Below the pieces are notes generated by a model, which was given only the letters and a program-made list of their open reading frames with translations, had not been told where the DNA came from and did not search any database. DNA of 64,000 bases from the NCBI GenBank assembly GCA_037447655.1, contig JBBHKE010001359.1, positions 1-64,000 of the forward strand, written 5' to 3'. Positions 23,838 through 35,631 of this stretch are shown here, piece after piece. This DNA comes from Zygnema cylindricum. Lineage: Eukaryota; Streptophyta; Zygnematophyceae; Zygnematales; Zygnemataceae. The first letter of the stretch is position 1. Each line of letters begins with the position of its first letter. A program made the position numbers and the translations under genes.

Positions 23838-24456
23838 ATGGCCGCAGTAAATAATGTCACTTTTGGACCCATCCTTGTTTATCCTCTCTGTACTTTCTCT
23901 GAAAAATCTTTATTTTATCCGAAAACGACCAAATTCGCTCGTTTTTGTTCTAACAGTGGTCGATTTTTTAGGTTTTATCGTTTCGTTGACAACTATGTCA
24001 AAAGAAGAGGGTCATTAATGAAACGCAGAGACTTTTTAATCATTGGAAAAACTATAGATGGAGAAAAAAAAGCAGAAGAAGAGACTGAAAAGCAAGACAA
24101 GGAAAAGGAAAAGCAAAAGCACGAAGATTGTCGAGAGGAGGAAAAAACGAAAAAAATCGGAAATAATTCGGATTACGGAAACGGAACTGAGCTCAGCTGC
24201 TTCCATGAAGAAAAGGCAAAGGACTCTGACGAGTTTAATTTTTTCAAGGTTCCTGAAATTTTAGGGTTTTTGAATTTAGGGTTTTTGGAAAAAAAGGAGG
24301 AGGAAGTGAAAGACAAACCTGTAGTTAATTTAAATTTAGGACGGATATTGCTCCTTGGAGTGGCCATACTTTGGGGTTTAAATGGGGTAATTGTAAAATA
24401 TATTTATTCTCAACCGGGACCGCCACGACCGATTATAATTGTGTTTCTTCGAAAAT
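23838..24456 (+). CDS. DMT transporter exon 1
   Basis: ATG at 23838 follows the tandem array. The exon encodes the transit-like N-terminus, the K/E-rich spacer and the first membrane helix, ending in ...PPRPIIIVFLRK plus one base. The donor is T|GTGACT. Joining to exon 2 gives VFLRKFLSVAFFLSLLIW, a good second helix. Translation beyond the donor runs into a CT-rich simple repeat. Confidence 0.8.
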
Positions 24457-27400
24457 GTGACTTTCCAACCCTAAATATTTTTCTTCTCTGTCCCTCTCCC
24501 TCTCCCTCGCCCTCTCCCTCTCCTTCTCCCCCTCTCTCTCCCTATTCCTCTCCCTCTCCCGCTTCCTCAATGTAGCATAGTCGTAACAGAAAGGTGTAGA
24601 ATTTTTAGCTCCAAGACTCTTTTTTGTTAGCCCTAAAAAAAATTAAAACCTCTTTTTTTTTGCAGTTCTTTCCGTTGCTTTCTTCTTGTCTTTGTTGATC
24701 TGGCAACGGCCGTCGGAAGCAGAAACTGACAAAAGTGTGCCAAAAGTAGAGGGAGAAAGAGAGGGAGAGGGACAAGGGGAGGGCGGTGGGAAGTGGGAGG
24801 GAGAGAGAGAAAAATGGTATACAAACCGAGCAGTATGGCTGGCAGGAGGAGAGATTGGCTTGTGGACATTTTCGGGGGCAATTTGTCAGGTGAGGGAGAA
24901 GTATGAAAGGGGGATGGGATACTTATTATATATATTTGTATATAAGCTGGAGGCGTTTTGTTCAGTTTGGTATTTTTGTTTTTTGTTTTGCTTTCGAAGG
25001 TTTTTAGAAAATGGGAAGTTATGGCTTCATGTTTTGTCAATTTTCATACTTGCAAGGTATGATTTATACTAACAATGTCAATTTTTGTACTTGCAAAGTC
25101 AATTTCTATACGTACACCGTCAATTTTCATACTTTACAATGTTAATTCGTATAGTTACAATATCACTTACACTGTCAATTTTTTTACGTACAACGTCAAT
25201 TTTTTTGTTTTCAACGCCAATTTCTATTATTACATGTCTAATTTGTACTAACGACGTCAATTTGTATACGTGCAATCCCTATTTTTCCATACTTATGGAT
25301 ATAGACCTAAAAAAATGAAAGGTTGCATGTTTTTGTTTTCATGGACCCAAATGGAAATCTTTATTTTGAAGTAAAATTGTCACAAAAATCATTACATGTT
25401 TCATTGAAACACTATTTTGATCGATGTTGTTTAAAAAGTTTAGGCTGAACCCTTAAATGACCATTCTCTTCATGTTCTAATGGATAGAAAGTGGAGAATA
25501 AATATTTTTACTAAAATATGTCCAAGGTTTCTGAAAATAAATGTATAAAATGCAATCATTTCTAGGTCTCGTGGTTTAGTCAAAAATGGTGTTTGGCTTT
25601 TAATTTTTTCACCATGTCCGCATTAATTTTTCATCCACCATTTCAAGATTTTGGATAGTAAGGTTTCCTTTTTCATTTTTGTAATGTACTTCGATTTGTC
25701 ATTGATTTTTTTTTATGGTTTTTCTAATTCTAGTCGAGGCTAATTGTGGGCTATTGTGAGTATTTCGGTTTGAATGTGGGTTAAAGCTGGATCAATAGTT
25801 GGTTGATTTTTATTTTTTTTAACGTTAAATTTTAAATTAACTGAGAATTAAAACTCTATTAATTGTGGACTAAATTTGACCTAATCATGAGCTAATTGTG
25901 GATGAGCCTGTTTATTGCTCGTTACCAGGGGTTAAACTTGGATTATTCGTTGATTAATTCAATTAAATCTTTGCTATATTTGGATTACTTTCTCGGTTAA
26001 TCGTGAGTTATTCGTGACTTGATTGTGAGTTAATCGTGAGTTGTTTGTAAGATAACTATGGATTTATTGCGAGTTAGGGGTGATTTGATCATTTATTGAT
26101 CACTGATTATCAAAAGGACTTTTTCATTAAATGGGGTTTTTGGGACAGACTTTGGGTTTAGAATACACAAGTGCCACTCGAGGGGGCTTCGAATTGCAAG
26201 TAAAAAGTATTCTCGTTCCTCTTATGGCCTCTTTTTCGGGAGACGAAATCTCCGGTACCACTTGGACAGCCGCTATTTTGGCACTTTGTGGAATAATCAT
26301 TCTCGGAATATCCACTCTTCCGGAAACTTCTAAGACACTCAATGACGCGGTTGATTTTTGTGACGTGACAACTCCGGCTGATGTGGCAAACTTAGATATT
26401 GATGTGGCGAATTTTCCGCCTGACGTGGCAAGTTTTTCGTCTGATGTGGCGAACGTTTCCGCTATTTGTACGTGAGTCGTTCAACTTCTACCGTGATTTA
26501 TTATTCAGATCACCAACCCATATCTAATTTTTCTTTGTTTCTACGGTTTCTTGTATATTTCTACGTTTTTGCTATATTTGTGCGTTTTTTCATTTTTTTC
26601 ATTTTTTTTCCGGGGATTATTTAGGGTTACATTTTGTCCTACGTTCCTAGAAATGGTCCACGTATCTCGAACATATACTTGTTGCCTTTACTTTTAAAAG
26701 TACAATGACAATTACACCATGTATCGCTATTAGCGATAATGTGTTTTTCGTGACTGAAAACGTCTTTTCACCTTGCACACTGGTACATTTTTTGATTGGA
26801 GACGGCCGATCGAGAGGTGCGAATCTTGCCTTGTCATTTGCCTTTTAATTGCGACCGTCGAATTTACAATCCGACAAGTGTGCACGGAGGAAAGATGTTT
26901 AAGTGACGAAAAAAACTTGAATTCTAATAGCGATACACGGTGTACTCTACTTTTTCGCCGTAATTGTACTACTTGTCCTTTTGGTACATGGTTCGTTGTG
27001 TTATGTACCACACATAAGTTTTAGTCCTCTCCTTTTGCACCACACGTGGTTACTTCTACACGGTACGTGGTACTTTCGCGGTACCTACCACACACAGTCT
27101 ACTTTGTACTTTTGCGCTGTAATTGTACTAGTATTTCTAGTACGCGGCTTGTTGTATTATGTACGACGTGTGTTTACTGCCGTACTTTTGCACCGTACGT
27201 GGTTCTTTGGGTTACATATTACCCACAAGTTTTAGTGCTAAATGTTTGGGTATACAATTGCATTTGTACAATATTTTAGTTTAAGTATTGCGGTATGGGC
27301 TCGTAATTGTTGGAAAAAACAATGTATATGGGTACGGAATTGTAATTTGTAATCGTGAGTCGTGTGGTATAGTTTGGCTTCATGTGGCCCGGTATTGAAA

Positions 27401-30400
27401 ACCAAGTCATACGTTGCTCAATTAGTTTGCTATGTTATGTTTTGCGGGAGTCTGAACACTAGAGTCGCGATATTAATGTAAAACATTTTAAACCTAAGTC
27501 TTTATTGCTTATTGCTTATTTAACAAGTTGTTGGCATATTCTGCATTAAAACGTTAATTTCTAGTCTTACTGGTCGCAAAGTTGCTTACCGGCTAATTCC
27601 AAATTGCTCGGAAATATTGTTGTACAAAAGTACAGCAACACTAAAAGTACAGTGAAAGTACAAAATAACAAGGAGTACAAAAAGAGTACAAGGTACCAAA
27701 AACTAGTTGCTCGTGACGTTGCTATGGAGGCAATCAGTTATTATCCTCGCCTCTATGGCCGTCCTATAGGGTTCTTCCACTTCCACAGTCTTAAGTTTTC
27801 CACTTTATAAGTGGTATAGACACCCTTCTTTGAGCCACACTCTCGGTTTACCCAGTCTCTGCCAGGAGGAAAAAGGGTAGTTAAGCACATGATCCAATGT
27901 ATTTTTACATTATTATATAAGAAAGATAAAAACAAAAAAAAAGAGTAAGAAGAAAGAAACTGGTAAATTAAAAGCATTTTCACGTAGTGTATCTTGAATC
28001 ATGGATTTCTGTAATTGAAGGATTTAATGATAATCATGATGGTAAGAAACGACAATAGTTCAAAAAACCCGGTAACTAATGAGTTTTTAGTCACTTAAAC
28101 TAGCGTAGAAGTTAGTGGTACAACTCCACACTCAAATTTCCCAAAAAAACGTCAGTACACAATTTAGTATGTGTGGAAAAATAAGCAAAAAAGAAAAGAA
28201 TAAAAAAATACCACGTTTTGATTCGTCCATGTGGATGATACATGGTCAAAAGCGTATATCGTATACAGTCATTTTTAACCAAACAATCTGAAAAATGCAG
28301 AAAATCGTGTCACGATCGTGTCATACAAAAAATGTCATCACAAGTACAACATCGCATAGAACGAAAAAACTATCGTATAATACACACTAAATATGAACTA
28401 TTGAAAATTATGCACAATAAGTACGACAAAGTGACTCACGACTAACCAACCCGCATAACCGAGTCACTTCCATTTACCACATCTTTACAAGATAGAAAAT
28501 TTGTTTTTTTTTTTTTTTGTAGTACGGCAATATCGTAGTACCATACAGCGGAAAAATGTAATGTGTCATTGCGGTCGCTAAGACAAAATTGTACCATTAC
28601 TGTATTTTAGTGCAATAGATTCTTAACAAAATATCTTCCCTATCATCTGTCCCGTCAAATCTTACCTTATTTCATGTGTGACACCACGTCACGCCCATAT
28701 CATGGTTAATGTCATGGTGCTTGGAGACAAAAAACGAATTTACTTTTGTTATCATTATTATTATTGTTATTGTTTATATTTTGATTTATTACTTTTAATT
28801 ATTTGTTGTCGACCAAGAAAATTGTTTCCCTCCGATTACGTTCTAAACAATGTTCCAATCCAAAAAAATCCCGTAAATAAGATATGTGTTCCGTGCATGG
28901 ATAAGTCCCTAAATTTGCGTCAACTACACCGCGAATCGTAATTAGAGTAAATTACTCTAATTCGGTAGCTCGAAATTTCGACTCTATCACATGAAATAGA
29001 GTAAATGATTCTAATTTTTTCATTATTCTATTTAAGGTAAAGTTTAATTAGCGTTTTTAATTCTAATATAGGTTCGTTTTAAATAGTGTGGAGTACGGAC
29101 GACCTCATACCGTGCAAAATTGTACTTTATTAAGTAAAAAAGTACAAATAATGATTTAAACAGGCCGTTATCATGTAACTGCGTTTTAACAAACCGCGTA
29201 GTGCAAACGTCATAGTGACGATAAACTGTACGTTTTGCCAAATTCTGTACGAATACCTTATTTACAGTAGAGGATATTAGCGTGCCAAATTAGAGTACTT
29301 AAATAAATTAGAGTAAACTTCATAGTTGAAACAGCTCTATCACATAAATTAGCGTTCATTACTCTATTTTTTTTTTTTAGTTTTTGTACTCTATTTTTTT
29401 CATTACTCTAATTACGATTCGCGGTGTAGTACCGAATTTGAATGTAAAAGTCGCACTAAAAGTGGTTTGTTCTAACTAAATTATCAAGTGTCTAGATGAA
29501 TCTAATTGGACCATATTGGGTACTATTCAACTACTACCCTCCACTCCCCAACCCTTCTTCCGTCCCCATATTACCATATTATTAGAATTGGTACTATTCC
29601 TACCTATATTGCCTTTTTGTAGGTACGGCGAGGCTCTATATGATGGGAGTTTAAAGTACAGATAGTACGGATAGTATGGATTTTAAAGCTTCGACAAATG
29701 CCACAACTTCATCTCCTTGTGATGGGTTGTTACTGTACGATATGAATTCCATCACCAAACTAATATTATCATATATTAAATTATAACTATATCGAGTTAT
29801 AATTTTATAGGTCTCATGTAAAAAGGTAGGTTTTGTCGCACTGAATTGTTTGGTATTGAGCTGAACCCGGCGAGAAACTTGTATTTGTACCTTATTGTGG
29901 TACGATAAAGTAACTCCCCATTAATATTCCCAATTGCTTGTTTTTTTGGGGAGGAGGGTGTTTGTTTCCTTTTGTCTATGGAAAGATTTTGTACAAGTTT
30001 TTTTTTTTCGGTTTTGATTATGCAAAGAAAGAGAAACAAATGCCTTTTTATGGAATTTTCCTGAGTGCTTTTTGATTGTCGGAGGTTGAAGAGAAATTGT
30101 GAAATTGTGTTAGAATATTTATATGGGTGGTGTCTGGTCTCCTTGCTCTTTCTCTTTCTCTCTCTCTCTCTTTCTCTCTCTTGCTTTCTCTCTGGCTCCC
30201 TCTGGATTTTTTTCTATGGTTACTAAAACTGAAACTAAAACTAAATTTAAAACTGATGAAACTCAAACCGAAACCGAAACTGAAACCGAAGCTATTAATA
30301 AACGGAACATCACTGAAATTTGGGTGTTTTTTTTTGGAAAACAGGGAGAAAATTTGCCCTTCTGAACCTTCGTTCGGTTTCTTAGGCGATATTGGAGTTC

Positions 30401-31384
30401 TTTCTGCTGCGTTTTTTTACGCTCTGACAACCTTTCGGTTGGGGACACATGCGAAAAAATTTCCCGTAGTTCAGTTAGCGACGACAAATATGACAGTCGC
30501 TTTAATTTTATCGACTGTTTTTATGGCGGTCGATTCGCAACTTATTATGTCGAACGGTGAGGTTTAAACGGTCTGTTAAACCGGAGGAGGATTTGGTTCT
30601 TTTTTGGCCTCTTTTGTGTTTTGGTTTTTGGTCTGTTATTTGTTTTGGATTTTTTCGCTGTGTTTTTTTTTGTACGTGTGCATGTAATTTTTTTTTTCTT
30701 TTATGGCGGTTGATTTTGTTAAAGTACATTTCTAGCTGTGAAAATATCGGATCTTTCTTTTGTAGCTGTCATGTCACCTCTGTTTTTATATTAGTTAGAA
30801 GGTACAGTGTTTTAGTTTGTATTTACTTACCTTTTGTCACTTTGTGCTTCTTTTTATTACTTTTTTTGTTGACTGTACTTTTTTGTCCTGCTTACTGTAA
30901 TTCCGCCACTTTTGTTTTTAGTGCAGCTTACACCCTGTATCGTGAAAGTGTTTGGGAAAGTTGGAGAGGGAGCTTAAAGTTTTTAACTTTTAAATGATTA
31001 TAGTTTTCTTATTTTTTGTCTTTTTTTCAGGTTTTTTTTTTTTTTTTGGGTTGGAGAAAGTTTTGGAGTGTTTGGGAAACTTGGTGGGAGAGATAGGCGG
31101 CCGTTCTTGTAGCGAGTCAACTTTTAAATGTTATTTTCATTTCTTGTTTTTTTCCCATTTTTTTTTATTCTTTCGTATTTCTAAATTTTTAATTTTTCGT
31201 TTTTCAATTTTTCATTTATCTCATTTTTTTGTGGTTTGCAGGAGGAGTTTTGGAGAGTGTTTGGGAGAGTTGGAGAGAGAGCAATGTGGTCTTTGCGGTC
31301 GGGTTTTCGGGACTCATTTGTGGAGGAGTTGCGACATTGATGCAAACTACAGGACAAAAAGTGGTAGCTCCACCGGAAGCTCAG
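23838..31384 (+). CDS. EamA/DMT-family transporter, five exons, 3' end not found
   Basis: Multi-spanning permease of the drug/metabolite transporter superfamily. Exons: 23838-24456, 24666-24889, 26149-26471, 30345-30556, 31242-31384, all with GT-AG introns in phases 1, 0, 2 and 1. The spliced length is exactly 507 codons with no internal stop. Residues 1 to about 60 are basic, Ser/Arg-rich and nearly acid-free, like a plastid transit peptide. A K/E-rich spacer follows. The first EamA repeat begins at RILLLGVAILWGLNGVIVKY and includes TLGLEYTSATRGGFELQ and GGEIGLWTFSGAICQ. The second begins GDIGVLSAAFFYALTTFRL and runs to MQTTGQKVVAPPEAQ. The family normally continues with an EP-type helix and two more segments. 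I found no convincing exon for these before the facing gene at 36064. Substrate unknown. Confidence 0.85.
24457..24665 (+). other. Intron 1, CT-rich simple repeat
   Basis: 209 bp, starting GTGACT and ending TTTTTTTTTGCAG. 24486-24568 is a (CCCTCT)n-type tract. Confidence 0.7.
24666..24889 (+). CDS. DMT transporter exon 2
   Basis: Acceptor TTTTTTTGCAG and donor CAG|GTGAGG. Encodes helix 2, a hydrophilic loop very rich in E, G and K (EGEREGEGQGEGGGKWEGE), and AGGEIGLWTFSGAICQ, which leads into the conserved GLxYTSA motif of exon 3. Confidence 0.85.
24890..26148 (+). other. Intron 2, two degenerate short-repeat arrays
   Basis: 25070-25280 holds about nine degenerate copies of GTCAATTTxTATACGTACAA. 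25740-26100 holds many variants of GAGTTAATCGTGAGTT. No nested gene was seen. Confidence 0.65.
26149..26471 (+). CDS. DMT transporter exon 3
   Basis: Acceptor TTTTTGGGACAG and donor TAC|GTGAGT. Encodes GLEYTSATRGGFELQ, the helices up to ILALCGIIILGIS that close the first EamA repeat, and an interdomain linker. In the linker a DVAN-type motif recurs four times over about 30 residues. Confidence 0.85.
26715..26942. mobile_element. Foldback MITE, short form, copy 4
   Basis: TA|CACCATGTATCGCTATTAG and CTAATAGCGATACACGGTG|TA, 228 bp. It lies inside intron 3 of the transporter. Confidence 0.75.
28927..29426. mobile_element. Foldback MITE, long form, copy 1
   Basis: TA|CACCGCGAATCGTAATTAGAG and CTCTAATTACGATTCGCGGTG|TA: 21 bases of perfect inverted terminus, 500 bp overall. 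The interior has repeated ATTACTCTA blocks and an AAATAGTGTGGAGTACGG segment. It lies inside intron 3. Confidence 0.75.
30345..30556 (+). CDS. DMT transporter exon 4
   Basis: Acceptor AAAACAG and donor ACG|GTGAGG. Encodes the first two helices of the second EamA repeat, with FPVVQLATTNMTVALIL matching the family's FPxxQLxxxxxxxxxL pattern. Confidence 0.85.
30557..31241 (+). other. Intron 4, T-rich
   Basis: Begins GTGAGG and ends GTGGTTTGCAG. The plus strand is strongly T-rich. An alternative acceptor (TTTTTAG at about 30921) precedes a stretch resembling the start of exon 5, but it lacks the family motifs. Confidence 0.6.
31242..31384 (+). CDS. DMT transporter exon 5
   Basis: Acceptor TGGTTTGCAG and donor CAG|GTAAAA. 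Encodes NVVFAVGFSGLICGGVATLMQTTGQKVVAPPEAQ-type sequence, which matches the family's WxQxxGQxxxxPxxAxxI segment up to the point where an EP helix should follow. The donor shows that at least one more exon existed. Confidence 0.8.
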
Positions 31385-32360
31385 GTAAAACATGACGTTT
31401 AAAAACGTAAAGAACATTGAAAAATGTTGAAAAACATCAACAATATTGAAAAACGTCAACAATGTTGAAGAAAGTAAAAAACATTGAAAAAAGTTAACAA
31501 CATTGAAAAATGTTTAAAAACGTTAACAACATTGAAAATGAACAATTTTGAAAACATTGAATATTAACAACACTGAAAACATTTAACACCATAGAAAAAA
31601 CGTTAACGAACGTTATCAACATAGAAAATGTCAATAACACTTCAAAGCATTCAGCATTGAAATTTTTTAACAGCACTGAAAAACGTTAACAACACTAAAC
31701 GACTTTTACAACCCTGGAAAATGTTAAAACAGTGGAAAACCTTAAGAACATCGAAAACGTTAACAACATTGAAAAACGTTAAAACCACTGAAAAACGTTA
31801 ACCACGCTCAAAAGTCGTCCACCACATCGAAAACATCAAAGTTGTAGCTCTAACAGAAGTTCAGGTGGAGAATGACACTGAAAAAACGTTAACAACATTA
31901 AAGGACATTCACAAATAACAACATTAAAGGACATTCACAACTAACAACATTAAAGGACATTCACAACTAACAACATTAAAGGACATTTACAACTAACAAC
32001 ATTAAAGGACATTAACAGCATTGCAAAACGTTAACAACATTGAAGAATGTTAAGAACATGTGAATGATTACATTAGAAAACATTTAGCACTATTGAAGAT
32101 AATGTTGGAATTGTTGGAAAATATTGAAAATATTTGGAGAGAATGGAAATGTTAAAAATGTCGGATAAGTTTAAAAATTTTGAAAATGTTGAAATGATTT
32201 GAAATGTTTGAAAATATTGGAAAGATTGGAAATATCAAAAATGGTAGAAATGTTCAAAACTGTTTGACATTGCTGAAAATTTGAAAGATAATGTTAAAAA
32301 AAAATAAAAGGTGATTCTTGAAAAGATTGAACATGTTTGAAATTGTTGAAAACCGATAAA
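31385..32360. repeat. Degenerate minisatellites after exon 5
   Basis: 31400-31850 is built of variants of AACATTGAAAAACGTTAAC. 31889-32018 holds five near-perfect copies of a 26 bp unit beginning AACAACATTAAAGGACATTC. 32080-32360 continues with GTTGAAAATATTGG variants. No coding potential. Confidence 0.75.
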
Positions 32361-33088
32361 GTCAAAATTTTAGTCCTTTTTCCCGCGCTTTTTTTAATTT
32401 ACTGTATTTCTGGTTTGGTTTCTCCTTTTTTTCTTTTGCTATGCCGATATCGTATTTGGTTTTAATTTCAATATCAATTTTGGTTCCCGTTTTGGTTTTG
32501 ATTTCAATTCCAATTTTCGGTTTTCCTTTTGCTTTCGATTTTCGTCAATTTCAATTTCGAAGTTTATTTCGATTTCCATTTGGATAACAATAGTTTCAAT
32601 ATTAGTTTCTTCTTCAATTTTGGTTTTAATGTCGATTTGAATTTCGATTTGAATTTGAAAAAAAGGTCCGATTTTAGTTTCGGTTACGCTTACAGTTTCC
32701 ATTTCCGTTTAGTTTCTCTTTCAGTTTTGAGAAAAGTATGGTGGCTCCAACAAGAGCTCGGTGAAAAAAATGTAAAAAAAACGGGAAAAAGCAAAAAAAC
32801 TAAACTAATAGAATTTTTTAAAAAACTAAACTGGGAGAAACTTAAAGAAAATACACTAAACTAATAGAAATTAAAAAAAAAAAAACTAACTAATCGAAAT
32901 TTAGGTTTTCAGTTTCTGGTTTCTGCTTTTCGGTTCTCTTTACTTCTATTTTTATTTTCATTTTCATTTTTTTGCTAGTTTCTCTTCGGTAAGCACTCTC
33001 ATATCTCAAAAATAAAAACGAAAAAAAAAAAAAAAAGCAAACAACAACGAAAAATAGTCTCACTCTTTCTGCATCCCCTTTTTTTATG

Positions 33089-33091
<3 letters not shown>

Positions 33092-33121
<30 letters not shown>

Positions 33122-33130
33122 GTTTTTATT

Positions 33131-33178
<48 letters not shown>
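33092..33178. repeat. (TTA)n and (TA)n microsatellites
   Basis: About ten TTA units, a short spacer, then about 23 TA units ending at 33178. Confidence 0.9.
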
Positions 33179-33185
<7 letters not shown>

Positions 33186-33820
33186 TATTTATTTTATTAT
33201 TATTATTATATTATATATTTTTTAATGTGGAACTTTATTCACTTAAGGTTCAGACTCTTTGTCCCAATTTTATTCTGACCGAAAAATGAAAAATATGATG
33301 AAAAATATTATGGGAAAAACAAAAAATAAAAAAACAAAAAAAATAAAAACGTTAAAATTAATAACCACTTTCTGCCCTTGTCCCATTCTTTTTTTTTTTT
33401 TTTTTTTTCACAGGTTCTTTATTCTTCAACCGGTTTTGGCTTTTGTTTCAATCCTTTGAGGAAAAAATCACCCTTTAGGATATTTTGAGGGTTGTTTTAT
33501 TCGCGAACTTTTAACCACCAAAATGAAAAAAAGTAAATTAAAAAAAAAAAAAAATCAAACGAAAAGAATGGGGAAAAATATTAGCCATTGAGGGATCCTT
33601 CAAAAAAAAAATTCTCTCTTTTTTATATCTCTGTTAATCGTCAAAATGTAAAGAAAAAAAAAAGCTGCGGTTAACGAAAAACAAGAAGAATTAAAAAAGA
33701 AGTAATTATAAAAGAAAATAAAAAAAACCGATGTTTTCATGGAATTCAATCTCATAGTAATCATGATTATATTTTTCTCACGATTTTATACATTTTTTTT
33801 GTATAGGAATACGTCTATAA

Positions 33821-34276
33821 ATGGTTTTTTCATTTTTTATTTATTTATTTCCTGTTCTCTCCCGAAAAAAATATTTTTTTTCCCATTTTTTTTTCCTGGA
33901 GAAGGCATAACTCTTATAAAAATCAATATTTTGTTTTGAAAATAAGTGTTGCTCTGATTTTCGGTAAGAGGGGGGCCGCGGAGAGGGAGAGGGAGAGCAA
34001 GAAAGTTGTGCCAACAAACATCTTGAAACGCATATAAAAACAAAAAAAATGGTTTTTTCATTTTTAATTTATTTATTTCCTGTTCTCTCTCTCGAAAAAA
34101 AAAAAATCCCATTTTTTTTTCCTGGAGAAGGCATAACTCTTATAAAAAACAATATTTTGTTTTGAAAACAAGCGTTGCTCTGATTTTCGGTAAGAGGGGG
34201 GCTGCGGAGAGGGGGAGGGAGAGCAAGAAAGTTGTGCCAACAAACATCTTGAAATGCATATAAAAACAAAAAAAAC
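33821..34276. repeat. 228 bp tandem duplication
   Basis: Copy 1 is 33821-34048 and copy 2 is 34049-34276. They are almost identical apart from homopolymer lengths and a few substitutions. Similar minus-strand frames in both copies are a consequence of the duplication. Confidence 0.8.
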
Positions 34277-35469
34277 AAACTTTAAAAAAACATTGATATT
34301 TGCAAGATACCCAACGCAACATTTTAAAACCATTTTTTTTTTTTTTTTTTAATGAAAGATGCAGGAGTGAAAAATCCAAAACTGGTTTTTTTTTTTTGGG
34401 TTCCTTCAATTTTTTTTTTTTGCATTTGTAATATTTTTCCTTATTCCCAACCTTCCCGTGAATTCAAAAAGTCAAAAATATTCAAAAACTGAAAACCCGA
34501 AATGGACAACAAATGTAAAAGAAAAAAACAGAAAAAAAAGACAAAAAAAAATCACAAAACAGAAAAATTAAAAAACTGAAAAAAAAAAAAAAAAAAAAAA
34601 ACACTTTCTAGACCAGAAATCTACTTCTGGAAGCTCCATTTTCCTCAATGGTTTTTGACTCCCCTGGAAAATTAGAAAAAAGATATACATATATGAGATT
34701 ATTATCATTATCGAACTATTTTATTTATTATTTATTTTATTTTTAACAAAATTTTGAACACAATTTTAAACACAATGTTTGCTTTAGACTCGATCTGAAA
34801 AAAATTCAAGCGGTTTAAACGATTTTAATTAATTTTTACACTAGTCTAAAAGGAAATTTACTTATATTTAATAAAATTTAAACAGAAACGGTAAATATAA
34901 ATGTTACAGTTACGTTTTAATTCCAAAAGATTTAAGCAATAAACGCTTTTATCAACCTTCGGTCCACTGGTTTCTATCCGAGAAGGAATTCTATAACAAG
35001 TTGTAATTAATATATATTTAAAAAAGAAAAAAAAAAGGTTAAATTTAAGAAAACAAAAAAAAACAAAAAAAAAGCTAAAATCTTGAAAAAAATAAATTAT
35101 AATAATTAGGGTTTATAAGGGTTTTTTAGGGTTTTATATACATAGAAAAAAATCCCCTCACCTTTTTTTGGGTTATATATATAAAGACAAAGGAAAACTA
35201 AAAAAACACAGTTTACAGATGAAAGAATGTCCTTCAAGGGGAAATACAAAAATAGTGTGGATTAAAAAAATATTTTGCAATAAACTATTTATTCTGAAGT
35301 TGTCAGATTAAAGAAAAATATTTGAATAGTATTTTCGGAAATGTAGAGTTGTGAAGCATATAATTATAATATTGTTTTCATAAAAAAAAAAAAAAAATAA
35401 CAAAACTAATATTTCAAAAAATAAATAAACTGCAATATTTCACAGATTTTAAAATGATAGTATTTTCCG

Positions 35470-35488
35470 AGGGAGGGAGGGAGGGAGG

Positions 35489-35554
<66 letters not shown>
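35470..35554. repeat. (GGGA)n followed by (GA)n microsatellite
   Basis: About six GGGA units, then about 30 GA units. It sits just beyond the first exon of the minus-strand coiled-coil gene. Confidence 0.9.
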
Positions 35555-35556
<2 letters not shown>

Positions 35557-35631
35557 ACCAGTTCGCACTAAATTTCCTGTTTAAAAAAAAATCAAAGCAA
35601 AATAAAATAGAATTTTCCGAGGTTATCGTAC

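Larger units (their letters stand above)
26472..30344 (+). other. Intron 3, 3.9 kb, hosts two foldback MITEs
   Basis: Carries the MITEs at 26715-26942 and 28927-29426. A (CT)n tract lies near the 3' end (30140-30200). Open frames inside it are short and unsupported. Confidence 0.65.
32361..35469. other. AT-rich low-complexity DNA, no gene seen
   Basis: Poly(A)/poly(T) runs dominate. 32460-32700 is a run of TTTCGATTTxAATTT variants. The missing 3' exons of the transporter and the downstream exons of the facing minus-strand gene would both be expected here. I could not identify either. Confidence 0.5.

Noticed and set aside
33412-33486. Possible sixth transporter exon: strong acceptor TTTTTTTTTCACAG followed by VLYSST in phase 0.
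   Set aside because: Only about six residues fit. The frame then loses the EP-helix pattern and reaches TGA with no donor. A one-base shift gives ILQPVLAFVSIL but also stops at once. Probably chance in T-rich DNA.
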